A stretch of 64,000 nucleotides of DNA from contig NZ_JANHDP010000003.1 in the NCBI RefSeq assembly GCF_024494695.1, forward strand, positions 526,907 through 590,906, read 5' to 3'. The DNA is from Natronoarchaeum rubrum. GTDB lineage: Archaea > Halobacteriota > Halobacteria > Halobacteriales > Natronoarchaeaceae. Shown piece by piece: positions 8,188 to 15,830 of this stretch. Below the pieces are notes generated by a model that saw only the letters and a program-made list of their open reading frames with translations, did no database searches and was not told the origin of the DNA. Positions within the stretch are counted from its first letter, which is position 1; every line of letters begins with the position of its first letter. The position numbers were made by a program, and so were the translations under genes.

Positions 8188-9375
8188 CTACTCGCCCGAG
8201 CCGGTGATCGCGTTCGCCAGTTCCTGCCGATCGAACAGCCGCTCGTCCTCGGGAATCTCGGGGTAGGAAGCGCCGCCGTCGGGCGTACCGGGCCACTCGC
8301 CGAACTGCTCGGGGTAGAGCTGCTTGGCGCCCATCTCCAGCTGGAACAGGTTCATGATCGGGCCCTGATAGCGCATCCCGGCGGCGTACACGCGGTCGTT
8401 CTGCACGGCGGAGAGCTTCTGGCCCGACGCCTCGCTATCCAGCTGGTTGCGCACCTGAGTCATGTCGTGGCGGGGCGTCAGTCCCCAGAGGTGCAAGATA
8501 ACGTCCGGATCGGCTTCCAGCATGGTTTCGTAGTCGACGGTACCCCACAGCTGCTCCCAGTCTTGATCGGCGAACGCGTCGGTCGCGCCGAGCGGGCGCG
8601 TGTCGGCCAGCCAGTACCCCGGCTTGTTCAGGTGGTAGGTGAAGAACTGATCGTTCTGGGCGCTGTACGTGACCCGCACCGCGGTCGGACGTTCCTCCTC
8701 GGGCGGGAGATTCTCCTCGATCGTCGCGACGGCGTCGTCGCGGATCGACTTGATCGCCCGATAGCGCTCGGACTCGTCGAACACGGCTGCGACCTTCGCG
8801 AACAGCTCCCAGAGGCCGTAGTACTCGTACTGGTCGCGGTATCCCTCGGGCGGTTGTGCGTTCGTACCGCTGTAGAAGTTGCCGAACCAGGGACCCTGCT
8901 GGTTTCGGATCTCGTCGATGCGCGACTGGTCCCAGTTGCTCTGGGTGCTCACCCAGGCGGGGTCCGCCAGATGAACGTCGGCGGCGGTCGTGTAGACCGT
9001 CTCGGGACTGAAGCTGCCGTCCAGCGGGTTCAGGAGGTCGCCCCACTCGTAGTCGACGCCCTCCAGGTGGTCGTAGTAGTGGCTCATCGTCGTCTCGGCC
9101 ATCTCGGTGGCGAACATCGACTCGATCGCGCCGCTGTGGCCGAGCGCCACGGCCATGTCGGCGTACTGCGGGTAGATCGTGAACACGCTCTCGGGTGGAG
9201 CGTCGAACTCGACCTCGCCCATCGGCGCCATCGACACCGAGTAGGAACCTTCCGAGGACTCCGATCCGGGCGTTTCGCCGAGACAGCCGGCCAGCGAGGC
9301 GCTGCCGGCCAGCACGCCCAGAGATCGAAGGTAATTCCGCCGCGTCCAGCCGTCACCGGTCGTCGCGTCGTGCAT
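8188..9375 (-). CDS. ABC transporter substrate-binding lipoprotein (iron-siderophore/corrinoid type)
   Basis: 395 residues, periplasmic-binding fold of the FepB/BtuF class. The N terminus has a Tat motif (TRRNYLRSLG) and a lipobox ending LAGC, so the protein is probably exported folded and anchored by lipid. Two lobes are visible with a long central helix around residues 190-215. Start ATG 9375 is chosen because it gives the Tat signal and places the iron box directly upstream, whereas the longer frame runs through that box. No permease or ATPase is adjacent. Iron regulation is inferred from the box; the siderophore or corrinoid bound is not known. Confidence 0.85.
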   Translation of the reverse strand: MHDATTGDGWTRRNYLRSLGVLAGSASLAGCLGETPGSESSEGSYSVSMAPMGEVEFDAPPESVFTIYPQYADMAVALGHSGAIESMFATEMAETTMSHYYDHLEGVDYEWGDLLNPLDGSFSPETVYTTAADVHLADPAWVSTQSNWDQSRIDEIRNQQGPWFGNFYSGTNAQPPEGYRDQYEYYGLWELFAKVAAVFDESERYRAIKSIRDDAVATIEENLPPEEERPTAVRVTYSAQNDQFFTYHLNKPGYWLADTRPLGATDAFADQDWEQLWGTVDYETMLEADPDVILHLWGLTPRHDMTQVRNQLDSEASGQKLSAVQNDRVYAAGMRYQGPIMNLFQLEMGAKQLYPEQFGEWPGTPDGGASYPEIPEDERLFDRQELANAITGSGE

Positions 9376-9378
9376 GTG

Positions 9379-9394
9379 TTTAGGCACGCCTAAA
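9379..9394. promoter_or_regulatory. Palindromic iron box (DtxR/Idr-like)
   Basis: TTTAGGC-AC-GCCTAAA is a perfect 7+2+7 palindrome ending four bases upstream of the ATG at 9375. DtxR-family repressors of actinobacteria and the haloarchaeal Idr proteins bind TTAGG...CCTAA sites. Its position over the promoter/start suggests direct repression of the binding protein when iron is plentiful. Confidence 0.75.
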
Positions 9395-9586
9395 ACATCT
9401 AAAAGACTTGTGTTTGCGCTCAATGCGGGAGACCGACCGGTGCAGTACAGCCACTCCGGTCCGACCGGTGCGAGACACGCTTATCCACACAATCTCGGAG
9501 GATGGATTTGATGCGTGCCTTCTTTTCTGTTGAATCGTGGTCGAACTAACCGGTCGATACGTCCGCGTATCTAACAGTGTATTCGA

Positions 9587-9808
9587 TTAGCAGCAGCCGT
9601 CCCGTTCTGGCGTCCACTTACATGCATTGCCTGTCGTAAGGTCGTTTTCGTCGATGTAGGTCGACAGACAAGCGTAGTTACAGAAGTATGCAGGCGACCC
9701 ACAGTCGTCCACACAGTCACGGACACAGATGGGGTCGTGGTCGAAAATAAACGAATCACAGTACACGCACGTCTCGTCCGCGTGGGGAGTGGCGATAGTC
9801 GTGGACAT
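9587..9808 (-). CDS. Small cysteine-rich zinc-binding-like protein ending in Cys-Cys
   Basis: 73 residues with ten cysteines: TCVYC, ICVRDC, DDCG, FCNYAC, NACKW and the C-terminal DGCC. The spaced pairs resemble treble-clef or MYND-like zinc fingers, and small Cys-rich proteins of this sort (DUF7576-like) are common in haloarchaea. It lies seven bases downstream of the 125-residue hypothetical gene, suggesting an operon. The Cys-Cys terminus also occurs in the two small proteins at the end of the ars operon. Function unknown; metal or arsenite binding is an inference. Confidence 0.65.
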   Translation of the reverse strand: MSTTIATPHADETCVYCDSFIFDHDPICVRDCVDDCGSPAYFCNYACLSTYIDENDLTTGNACKWTPERDGCC

Positions 9809-9815
9809 ACTCGTT

Positions 9816-10193
9816 CTATGAGATGGACGACGGAAAGCGTTTCCTGAGGTAGCTAATAAGCTCCTTCCCCAGACGCTCGTCGAACTGACGGGGATGGTCG
9901 TTCTGACACGGGTGGTTCCAGCATGGCTTCTCCCGGAGCGCCCAACGCCGATTCCACTTTTCGACAGGGTACGAGGCGATTAAGCGCTCACAGAATGTAA
10001 CGAAGCCGATACTGCGTTCGTTCCGAAGCACAGCGAAATCGTCGAACGAAGGGAAGCGGCGACTGGAAAGGTCTGGACCAATTGCCAACACTGTGAGAAG
10101 TTGACGCGACCAGAAGTTGAGACTGGTACTCTCAATGCATACGCGTTCAGCCCACACGATCTTGAACGTCGTTTTTACCTCAGGGAACTTCAC
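9816..10193 (-). CDS. Hypothetical protein, unrecognised
   Basis: 125 residues, basic and rich in Trp and Arg (EKWNRRWALREKPCWNHPCQ), unlike the acidic proteins around it, which suggests foreign origin or an unusual role. The frame is uninterrupted and ends seven bases before the Cys-rich gene. The DNA of residues 13-27 (WAERVCIESTSLNF) overlaps a repeat that recurs at 19763-19803, so the N terminus may be repeat-derived and the true start may be internal. No family recognised. Confidence 0.4.
   Translation of the reverse strand: MKFPEVKTTFKIVWAERVCIESTSLNFWSRQLLTVLAIGPDLSSRRFPSFDDFAVLRNERSIGFVTFCERLIASYPVEKWNRRWALREKPCWNHPCQNDHPRQFDERLGKELISYLRKRFPSSIS
10115..10155. repeat. Imperfect dispersed repeat with hairpin, copy 1
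   Basis: Hairpin arms TTGAGA (10117-10122) and TCTCAA (10130-10135) around a 7-base loop, followed by TGCATACGCGTTCAGC. It matches 19763-19803 at roughly 85 percent, with the arms fully conserved and most differences in the loop and the 3' part. Confidence 0.65.
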
Positions 10194-10306
10194 CGACGTA
10201 TTCTCTTTCTACCGCACCGATTCTGATTCAGATCGGTGATGGTACCGCTGTACCCAGGGTTCAACTTGATTCCAGAGTTTCGAGGGGCTCGTCGAGGGAA
10301 ACATAT

Positions 10307-10333
10307 TAGTGCTCACTTGTATAAGCTAGTGCT
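10307..10333. promoter_or_regulatory. Putative ArsR operator/promoter of arsR-arsM
   Basis: The heptamer TAGTGCT occurs at 10307-10313 and 10327-10333, exactly 20 bases apart (two helical turns), flanking a TATA-like TTGTATAAGC. The second copy ends three bases before the arsR ATG at 10337. Spaced direct repeats over a promoter suit a dimeric repressor; autoregulation by ArsR is inferred. Confidence 0.5.
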
Positions 10334-10336
10334 GAT

Positions 10337-10696
10337 ATGACAGAGGATGCGATCACGGATGGGGCCACGGGAGGGGCCGAGACCTGCTGCACACCGCCCG
10401 GAGACGTCGACTCGGACGCGATGGCGACAGACCTCCAAGTACTGACCGCGATGGGGAACGACACACGATACGAGCTGCTTCGCCGAATCTCGAACGCCGA
10501 TGACGGCGTCTGCGTCTGTGATCTCGAAGCCGCCGTCGGCGTCAGTCAGAGCGCCGTCAGCCAAGCGCTCTCCCGCTTGTACACCGCAGGACTTGTCACG
10601 CGCCGCAAAGAGGGGTCCTGGCGGTACTACGAACCGACTGAAACGACCGCGGCCCTTCTCGAAACCCTCGACGAGCTGCGAGGTGCCCATGAGTAA
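10337..10696 (+). CDS. arsR: ArsR-family arsenic-responsive repressor
   Basis: 119 residues with one winged-helix domain (about 30-110). The sensor motif CVCDLEAAVGVSQSAVSQAL contains the paired Cys of arsenite-sensing ArsR proteins; a further CC pair sits near residue 17. The wing ends VTRRKEGSWRYYEP. It overlaps arsM by eight bases, so the two are co-transcribed and coupled. Direct repeats with a TATA box lie immediately upstream. As(III) should release it from DNA, as known for the family. Confidence 0.92.
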   Translation: MTEDAITDGATGGAETCCTPPGDVDSDAMATDLQVLTAMGNDTRYELLRRISNADDGVCVCDLEAAVGVSQSAVSQALSRLYTAGLVTRRKEGSWRYYEPTETTAALLETLDELRGAHE

Positions 10697-11531
10697 CGAT
10701 ACTACGGCGGCCGGTGACCGTGACCCCGAGGAGACCCGCGAGATGGTGCGCGAACGCTACGGGACTATCGCTTCGGACAGTCAGGACTGCTGTGGCGATG
10801 TCGGCATCGATACCACCGACGACGATGGGTGCTGTGAGGGCAACGCGGACGCGACCGGGAGCGAACGCCTTGGCTACGACGCCGACGATGTCGCGTCGGT
10901 CGCAGATGGCGCAGACCTTGGCCTCGGGTGTGGAAATCCGAAGGCGTTCGCCGAGATGACGCCCGGCGAGACAGTGCTCGACCTCGGCTCGGGTGCGGGC
11001 TTCGACTGCTTCCTCGCTGCAGAGGAGGTCGGCCCGGACGGCGACGTCATCGGCGTCGACATGACACCAGAGATGGTCTCGAAAGCGAGGGAAAACGTTG
11101 CGAAGAACGACGCCGTCAACGTCGAGTTTCGCCTCGGTGAGATCAGTCACCTGCCGGTTGCAGACGCGACCGTCGACGTCGTCATCTCGAACTGCGTCGT
11201 CAACCTCGCTCCGGAAAAACAACGGGTGTTCGACGACGCCTACCGCGTTCTCAAGCCCGGTGGCCGCGTCGCCATCTCGGATGTCGTCCAAACCGCCCCG
11301 TTCCCCGACGACGTCAAGATGGACCCGGACTCGCTAACTGGCTGTGTCGCCGGTGCGTCGACTGTCGATTCCCTTGAAGCGATGCTCGACAGTGCCGGCT
11401 TCGAAGCGATCGAGATAGCCCCTAAAGACGAGAGCACCGAGTTCATCAGCGATTGGGACGCTGATCGCGATCTCAGTGACTATCTCGTTTCTGCCACTAT
11501 CGAGGCCCGGAAACCAGCGCACCCCACCTGA
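10689..11531 (+). CDS. arsM: Arsenite S-adenosylmethionine methyltransferase
   Basis: 280 residues. Methylates As(III) with SAM to volatile or less toxic methylarsenicals. The Rossmann SAM site is VLDLGSGAGFDCFLAAEEVG with acidic GVDMTPEM; the ArsM cysteines appear in SDSQDCCGDVG, DGCCEGNA, ISNCVVNL and LTGCVAGAS. The ATG at 10689 lies inside the end of arsR (8-base overlap) and gives the normal ArsM opening (ETREMVRERYGTIA). Methylation offers a detoxification route that needs no efflux pump, important as no pump gene is seen here. Confidence 0.93.
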   Translation: MSNDTTAAGDRDPEETREMVRERYGTIASDSQDCCGDVGIDTTDDDGCCEGNADATGSERLGYDADDVASVADGADLGLGCGNPKAFAEMTPGETVLDLGSGAGFDCFLAAEEVGPDGDVIGVDMTPEMVSKARENVAKNDAVNVEFRLGEISHLPVADATVDVVISNCVVNLAPEKQRVFDDAYRVLKPGGRVAISDVVQTAPFPDDVKMDPDSLTGCVAGASTVDSLEAMLDSAGFEAIEIAPKDESTEFISDWDADRDLSDYLVSATIEARKPAHPT

Positions 11532-11605
11532 CTGATCAGCAGGTGTGGGCAGTTCTGCCCACTCAATAGCCCCTACAGAGAGTGTACGACCTCGTTGCGC
11601 CTGCG

Positions 11606-12037
11606 CTACGGTTCGTCTTGATGGACTTCGTCAAATAGGGCCTCGACGCGTTGCTCCACGTCGTCACGAATCTCGCGGACAGTATCAAGATCTTGTCCGT
11701 GAGGATCGTCTAGCGCCCAGTCCCGAACATCCACATCTTCTGCGTCCAGTTCCAGCGTCGAACAACCCATCGTAGCGACGATGTCGCACGATTCGAGCTC
11801 GTCAGTCGAGACTTCCCGCGGTGTTCGGTCGGAGAGATCGAGGTCCCGCTCTCGCATGACCGTGACGACTTCCTCGTGAACGTGCTCAGCCGGGTGTGTC
11901 CCCCCTGTGAGAATTTCGATGCTGTCCCCTAGCTCTCGCTGGTCACGCTCTTGTTCGGCGAACGCTGCCGACATTTGACTGCGACCGGCATTCTGGACAC
12001 ACACGAATCCCAACTTCGTCGTCGATTCCGTACCCAT
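11606..12037 (-). CDS. arsC: Arsenate reductase, low-molecular-weight phosphatase type
   Basis: 143 residues. Reduces arsenate to arsenite. The active-site loop CVQNAGRSQM is the C-x5-R P-loop of the LMW protein tyrosine phosphatase/ArsC fold, with the catalytic acid in WALDDPHGQD near the C terminus. A second Cys pair (ESCDIVATMGCST) could serve the redox relay known for thioredoxin-linked ArsC. It is convergent with arsM and carries its own promoter: a TTAAG box about 25-30 bases upstream and repeated ATGAGGAATA motifs at the start. Confidence 0.88.
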   Translation of the reverse strand: MGTESTTKLGFVCVQNAGRSQMSAAFAEQERDQRELGDSIEILTGGTHPAEHVHEEVVTVMRERDLDLSDRTPREVSTDELESCDIVATMGCSTLELDAEDVDVRDWALDDPHGQDLDTVREIRDDVEQRVEALFDEVHQDEP

Positions 12038-12084
12038 GAGGAATACCCTCTCTTAGGCCGTCTTAAGGGTTCATATGAGGAATA
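12036..12084. promoter_or_regulatory. Repeats over the arsC start and promoter
   Basis: The decamer ATGAGGAATA occurs at 12036-12045 (overlapping the minus-strand start codon) and at 12075-12084, 39 bases apart, with CTTAGGCCGTCTTAAG between them supplying the likely TATA box. Two identical sites spaced about four helical turns could bind a regulator such as either ArsR. Confidence 0.45.
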
Positions 12085-12208
12085 TCTCGCCCTATATAGG
12101 ACCAAATAGCTGCCGTGTCAGAGCTGGAGCCACTCTCAAACACTGACCACTGAAGCGGGTTCCAACGGAGCGGTGAGAACTAGCTCGCCGATCGCTCTCG
12201 TCGACTGG

Positions 12209-12601
12209 TCATAGCTCCCGCGATCCATCGAGGGCGATGAGGACAGCATTGGCGCGCGCTGTCGCACGATATTTTCGCCACTTCCCCTCTTTACGGCGTG
12301 TGACGAGTCCAGCATCGGTGAGCTGGGACAGGGCGTGGCTGATCGCGCTGTCGCTAACATCGAGTAACGGCGCAAATTCGCAGACGCAGAGTTCCTCGCC
12401 AGCGACGTGGAGGATACGAACGATCTTGTACCGGGTCTCGTTCGCGAGCGCCGATAGCAGCCCGACATCTTGGTCCAGCGCTGGCCCACCCGCGGCCGCA
12501 TCAATCTCTTCGAGTTCCGCCAGACGCTGGGAGACCTCCTCGTCACCACAGCCACCCCGTTCGTCGGCGAGATACCGCTGTAGCCGCTCAGTCGATGACA
12601 T
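12209..12601 (-). CDS. Second ArsR-family repressor
   Basis: 130 residues; winged-helix domain in the second half with the sensor motif LCVCEFAPLLDVSDSAISHAL and wing VTRRKEGKWRKYRA, very like the first ArsR. An N-terminal extension of about 45 residues contains a GGCGDEE loop. ATG 12601 is chosen (MSSTERLQRYLAD); an ATG at 12607 adds two residues. A TTAATCC box about 25 bases upstream fits a leaderless start. It is divergent from arsD-arsA about 325 bases away and likely controls that operon or itself. Confidence 0.88.
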   Translation of the reverse strand: MSSTERLQRYLADERGGCGDEEVSQRLAELEEIDAAAGGPALDQDVGLLSALANETRYKIVRILHVAGEELCVCEFAPLLDVSDSAISHALSQLTDAGLVTRRKEGKWRKYRATARANAVLIALDGSREL

Positions 12602-12885
12602 ACACATCGATTGAGCAGATAGTGGATTAAGCATTGTGGAGCGACCTGCGAGCCACGCGCATTCGATTGACATCCGATCATTTTAGGATTCTATAAGATG
12701 GCTCCAGAAATACATTGGCAGTAATCTTCTATTTTGACGTGTTTTGAGGCCCTAAACGCCGCACATGTTCTGAATCGCACGTTGGGCCACGTCCGCGCTG
12801 AGCCGAAGAGCTTATGACCATGATTGAATAACTGCTCAACTGAATGCAAGGCAACTCTGTCCACTCCGTGATCCATGATAGCTGC
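12602..12885. other. Intergenic region, no supported gene
   Basis: About 280 bases of lower-GC DNA between the second arsR and arsD. A 78-residue minus-strand frame starting with TTG covers much of it but has no recognisable domain. An ATTCTATAAGATGG tract near 12690 could be a promoter. Nothing else is supported. Confidence 0.5.
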
Positions 12886-12902
12886 ATTGTCGACCAGACA
12901 AT
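12886..12902. promoter_or_regulatory. Perfect palindrome upstream of arsD, putative ArsR operator
   Basis: ATTGTC-GACCA-GACAAT has 6-base perfect arms and a 5-base centre, ending 24 bases before the arsD ATG at 12927, where an archaeal TATA/BRE would lie. Position and symmetry fit binding by an ArsR dimer. Not the same motif as the repeats upstream of arsR. Confidence 0.55.
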
Positions 12903-12926
12903 TGAGCGAGCGATCTATTCTCACCA

Positions 12927-13256
12927 ATGACTGAACTCACCCTGTACGAGGAGGCGATGTGTTGCTCCACCGGCGTCTGTGGTCCTGACCCCGACGAAGA
13001 GCTCGTTGAAGTCAGCGCCGCCCTCGATCAACTCGAAGCGGAGTTCGAGGACGTCGACGTCTCGCGGGCGAACATGCAGCACAACATCGATCAGTTCCTC
13101 GAAACGCAGCGCATCTACGATCTGGTCGAGGAACACGGCCCCTCGATCCTGCCGATCACCGTCGTCGACGACGAAATCGTCGCCAAGTCCGAGTACCTCT
13201 CGTACGACGAACTCGCGGCAGCACTCGAAACCACTACCCAGACACAGGAGGCCTAA
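12927..13256 (+). CDS. arsD: Arsenic metallochaperone ArsD
   Basis: 109 residues, thioredoxin-like fold. The N terminus ELTLYEEAMCCSTGVCGP carries the conserved Cys12-Cys13-x4-Cys18-type As(III) site of ArsD. ArsD binds cytosolic arsenite and hands it to ArsA. It is separated from arsA by only three bases. A perfect palindrome lies about 25 bases upstream. Later vicinal Cys pairs of some ArsD proteins are absent, as in many homologues. Confidence 0.93.
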   Translation: MTELTLYEEAMCCSTGVCGPDPDEELVEVSAALDQLEAEFEDVDVSRANMQHNIDQFLETQRIYDLVEEHGPSILPITVVDDEIVAKSEYLSYDELAAALETTTQTQEA

Positions 13257-13259
13257 CGC

Positions 13260-15191
13260 ATGAGCACAACGCCCACCGACGCGCGAGCGGTCGTCGAGCC
13301 GACGAGTGATGAGACCGAGTTCGTCTTCTTCAGCGGCAAAGGCGGCGTCGGCAAGAGCACCGTGAGCTGTGCGACGGCAACTTGGCTCGCCGACAACGAC
13401 TACGAGACGCTGCTGGTGACGACCGACCCTGCGCCGAATCTCTCGGACATCTTCGGCCAAGAGATCGGCCACGAGGTCACCGCGATCGACGACATCGAGA
13501 ACCTTTCGGCCATCGAGATCGACCCGGACACTGCCGCCGAGGAGTACCGCCAAGAGACGATCGAACCGATGCGCGAACTGCTCGGTGAGGACGAAATCGA
13601 GACGGTTGAAGAACAGTTGAACAGTCCCTGCGTCGAGGAGATCGCCGCATTCGATAACTTCGTCGACTTCATGGACAGCCCGGAGTACGATGTCGTCGTC
13701 TTCGACACCGCTCCCACGGGACACACCATCCGTCTGATGGAGCTGCCCTCCGACTGGAACGCCGAACTGGAGAAAGGCGGCTCGACCTGCATCGGGCCGG
13801 CAGCCTCGATGGAGGAGCGCAAACAGGACTACGAGCGTGCCATCGACACGCTTCAGGACGACGAACGAACCTCATTCGCGTTCGTCGGCAAGCCCGAGGA
13901 CTCTTCGATCGACGAGATCGAGCGCAGTGCAAGCGACCTCGGCGACCTCGGGATCGAGTCCCAACTGCTGATCATCAACGGCTATCTCCCCAGTTCGGTG
14001 TGTGAGGATCCGTTCTTCGAGGGGAAGCGGGAAGACGAGCAGGCCGTTATCGAGCGCGCACGGACGGAGTTCGGCGCCGACGCGATGGCGACGTACCCAC
14101 TCCAGCCGGGCGAGATCGCAGGGCTCGACCTACTCGCAGATGTCGGCGGCGTCCTGTACGACGGCGACGAGGCGACCGTCGATGTCGGGACGGCGACTGA
14201 CATTGACGCCGAAATCGCAGTCGACTTCGAGTCGATGGCTGACGCCGAGGCAGTCGCCGATCAGCTGCAACCGGGCGACGAGACACGGTACCTCTTCTTC
14301 ACCGGGAAGGGCGGCGTCGGCAAGAGTACGATCGCTTCGACGGCGGCGACGAAGCTCGCCGAAGCTGGCCACGAAACGCTCGTCGTCACAACCGACCCGG
14401 CCGCCCACCTCGAGGACATCTTCGGCGAACCGGTCGGCCACGACCCGACCTCGGTCAGCCAGGCGAACCTCGACGCCGCGCGGATCGACCAGGAGAAAGC
14501 GCTGGAAGAGTACCGCACGCAGGTCCTCGACCACGTCACCGGAATGTACGAGGACAAAGAGGACACTCAGATCGACGTGGACGCGGCGATCGCAAACGTC
14601 GAAGAGGAACTGGAGTCACCGTGCGCCGAAGAGATGGCCGCCCTCGAGAAGTTCGTGAGCTACTTCGACGAAGACGGCTACGACGTCGTCGTCTTCGACA
14701 CCGCCCCCACGGGGCACACGCTCCGACTGCTCGAACTTCCCTCTGACTGGAAGGGCTTCATGGACCTCGGGTCGCTGACGAAGGGCGCCGCCCCCGCGAA
14801 AGGCGACCAGTACGACGAGGTCATCGAGACGATGAAAGACCCTGAACAGAGTACGTTCGCGTTCGTGATGTACCCCGAGTACACCCCGATGATGGAGGCC
14901 TACCGGGCCGCTGCAGACCTCGAAGATCAAGTCGGGATCGAAACCTCGCTGGTGGTAGCGAACTACCTGCTCCCCGAGGAATACGGCGACAATGCCTTCT
15001 TCGAGAACCGCCGCGCCCAGCAGGCGGAGTACCTCGGCGAGATCAGCGATCGGTTCAACGTGCCGATGATGCTCGCCCCTCTGCGTCAGGACGAGCCAGT
15101 CGGACTGGACGAACTGCGCGCGTTCGGTGAAGAGATCACCGGGCTGGACGATGTCACCGAGGAGGCGGAACAGGAGGTGACAGCGTCGTGA
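13260..15191 (+). CDS. arsA: Arsenite-translocating ATPase ArsA (tandem two-domain)
   Basis: 643 residues made of two homologous ATPase halves. Each has a deviant Walker A (FSGKGGVGKST at about residue 25 and FTGKGGVGKST at about 348), a VTTDPA switch, and the DTAPTGHT signature. The metal-site cysteines appear in SPCVEEIAAF, STCIGPAAS and SPCAEEMAALEKF. ArsA normally drives the ArsB pump with ATP. It follows arsD directly, and its stop overlaps the GTG of the next gene (GTGA). No ArsB or Acr3 is seen in the window, so its membrane partner must be elsewhere or absent. Confidence 0.95.
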   Translation: MSTTPTDARAVVEPTSDETEFVFFSGKGGVGKSTVSCATATWLADNDYETLLVTTDPAPNLSDIFGQEIGHEVTAIDDIENLSAIEIDPDTAAEEYRQETIEPMRELLGEDEIETVEEQLNSPCVEEIAAFDNFVDFMDSPEYDVVVFDTAPTGHTIRLMELPSDWNAELEKGGSTCIGPAASMEERKQDYERAIDTLQDDERTSFAFVGKPEDSSIDEIERSASDLGDLGIESQLLIINGYLPSSVCEDPFFEGKREDEQAVIERARTEFGADAMATYPLQPGEIAGLDLLADVGGVLYDGDEATVDVGTATDIDAEIAVDFESMADAEAVADQLQPGDETRYLFFTGKGGVGKSTIASTAATKLAEAGHETLVVTTDPAAHLEDIFGEPVGHDPTSVSQANLDAARIDQEKALEEYRTQVLDHVTGMYEDKEDTQIDVDAAIANVEEELESPCAEEMAALEKFVSYFDEDGYDVVVFDTAPTGHTLRLLELPSDWKGFMDLGSLTKGAAPAKGDQYDEVIETMKDPEQSTFAFVMYPEYTPMMEAYRAAADLEDQVGIETSLVVANYLLPEEYGDNAFFENRRAQQAEYLGEISDRFNVPMMLAPLRQDEPVGLDELRAFGEEITGLDDVTEEAEQEVTAS

Positions 15192-15556
15192 GCGAAGCTG
15201 TATCGGAGGAGCCAGCCGTCGAAGCGTCGTTGCAGGCGTTCACCGAGACGCTCTGCGACTCAGAGACCTACCAGCAGTTCGTGGACGCAAGCGAGCAACT
15301 CGAAGCCGACGATGAAGCGCAGTCACTGCTCGAAACGTACCAGCAAAAACAACAGCAGCTGCAAGGAGACGAGTTCGACTCGTCGGTCATGAGCGATCTT
15401 CAGGAACTCCAGACTGAGCTCTCGAACAACGAGACGATCCAACAGCATCGGGCAGCGCAGGAGGAACTCGTCGCCCTGCTCAAGCAGACGAACGATGTAG
15501 TCAGCGAGCAGATCAGACGGGAGTTCGCGCAGTCACTCGGAGGTGGGTGCTGTTGA
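15188..15556 (+). CDS. hcsL: Halo-CC-star protein HcsL (YlbF-like), ars operon
   Basis: 122 residues starting at a GTG that overlaps the arsA stop. Almost entirely helical and Gln/Glu-rich like YlbF/YmcA-type proteins (ETLCDSETYQQFVDASEQLE), and ending in LGGGCC. I recall this as the long halo-CC-star family found beside ArsA in haloarchaea; the name is from memory. The terminal vicinal Cys pair is a plausible arsenite or thiol-exchange site. Coupled to arsA upstream and hcsS downstream by overlapping start/stop codons. Its exact role is undescribed as far as I know. Confidence 0.78.
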   Translation: MSEAVSEEPAVEASLQAFTETLCDSETYQQFVDASEQLEADDEAQSLLETYQQKQQQLQGDEFDSSVMSDLQELQTELSNNETIQQHRAAQEELVALLKQTNDVVSEQIRREFAQSLGGGCC

Positions 15557-15738
15557 GCTCGTCCGACGAAGACGTGCTGGCTGCCGCCGAGGCGCTCGGG
15601 GAGGACCTCGATGTGGCGCAGTCGGAGGCGACGGCGGCTGAGTTCGAGTCGCTGTTGATCGAATGCAATGAAACGATTAGTGACGAGATCGGTCTCGAGT
15701 ACGGCGCCGTCTGCGACGCCGGAAGCGACTGTTGCTAA
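15547..15738 (+). CDS. hcsS: Halo-CC-star protein HcsS, ars operon
   Basis: 63 residues, overlapping the end of hcsL by ten bases. The best start is the GTG at 15547; a TTG two codons later is possible. The C-terminal half (FESLLIECNETISDEIGLEYG) resembles the C-terminal half of hcsL (LKQTNDVVSEQIRREF), so it looks like a shortened paralogue. It too ends in Cys-Cys (GSDCC). Last gene of arsD-arsA-hcsL-hcsS. A function with ArsA or in As(III) transfer is inferred from context only. Confidence 0.75.
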   Translation: MLLSSSDEDVLAAAEALGEDLDVAQSEATAAEFESLLIECNETISDEIGLEYGAVCDAGSDCC

Positions 15739-15760
15739 CAGCAGCTCTGGTGGCTACTCC

Positions 15761-15770
15761 AATTTTTCTT
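15761..15770 (+). terminator. T-rich terminator of the arsDA operon
   Basis: AATTTTTCTT about 25 bases after the hcsS stop. Archaeal termination usually occurs at oligo-T on the coding strand; no strong stem precedes it. Confidence 0.45.
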
Positions 15771-15800
15771 ATATCAGTAGACGGATGCTGATAGAGGGTG

Positions 15801-15830
15801 AGCTGTCAGTATCCAAGCTGTCAGTATCCA
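15801..15830. repeat. Perfect tandem duplication of a 15-mer
   Basis: AGCTGTCAGTATCCA is repeated back to back at 15801-15815 and 15816-15830, in non-coding DNA after the ars operon. A recent slippage event or a paired binding site. Confidence 0.9.

Noticed and set aside
12691..12927. 78-residue minus-strand frame before arsD
   Set aside because: TTG start, overlaps the arsD start and operator, no recognisable family.
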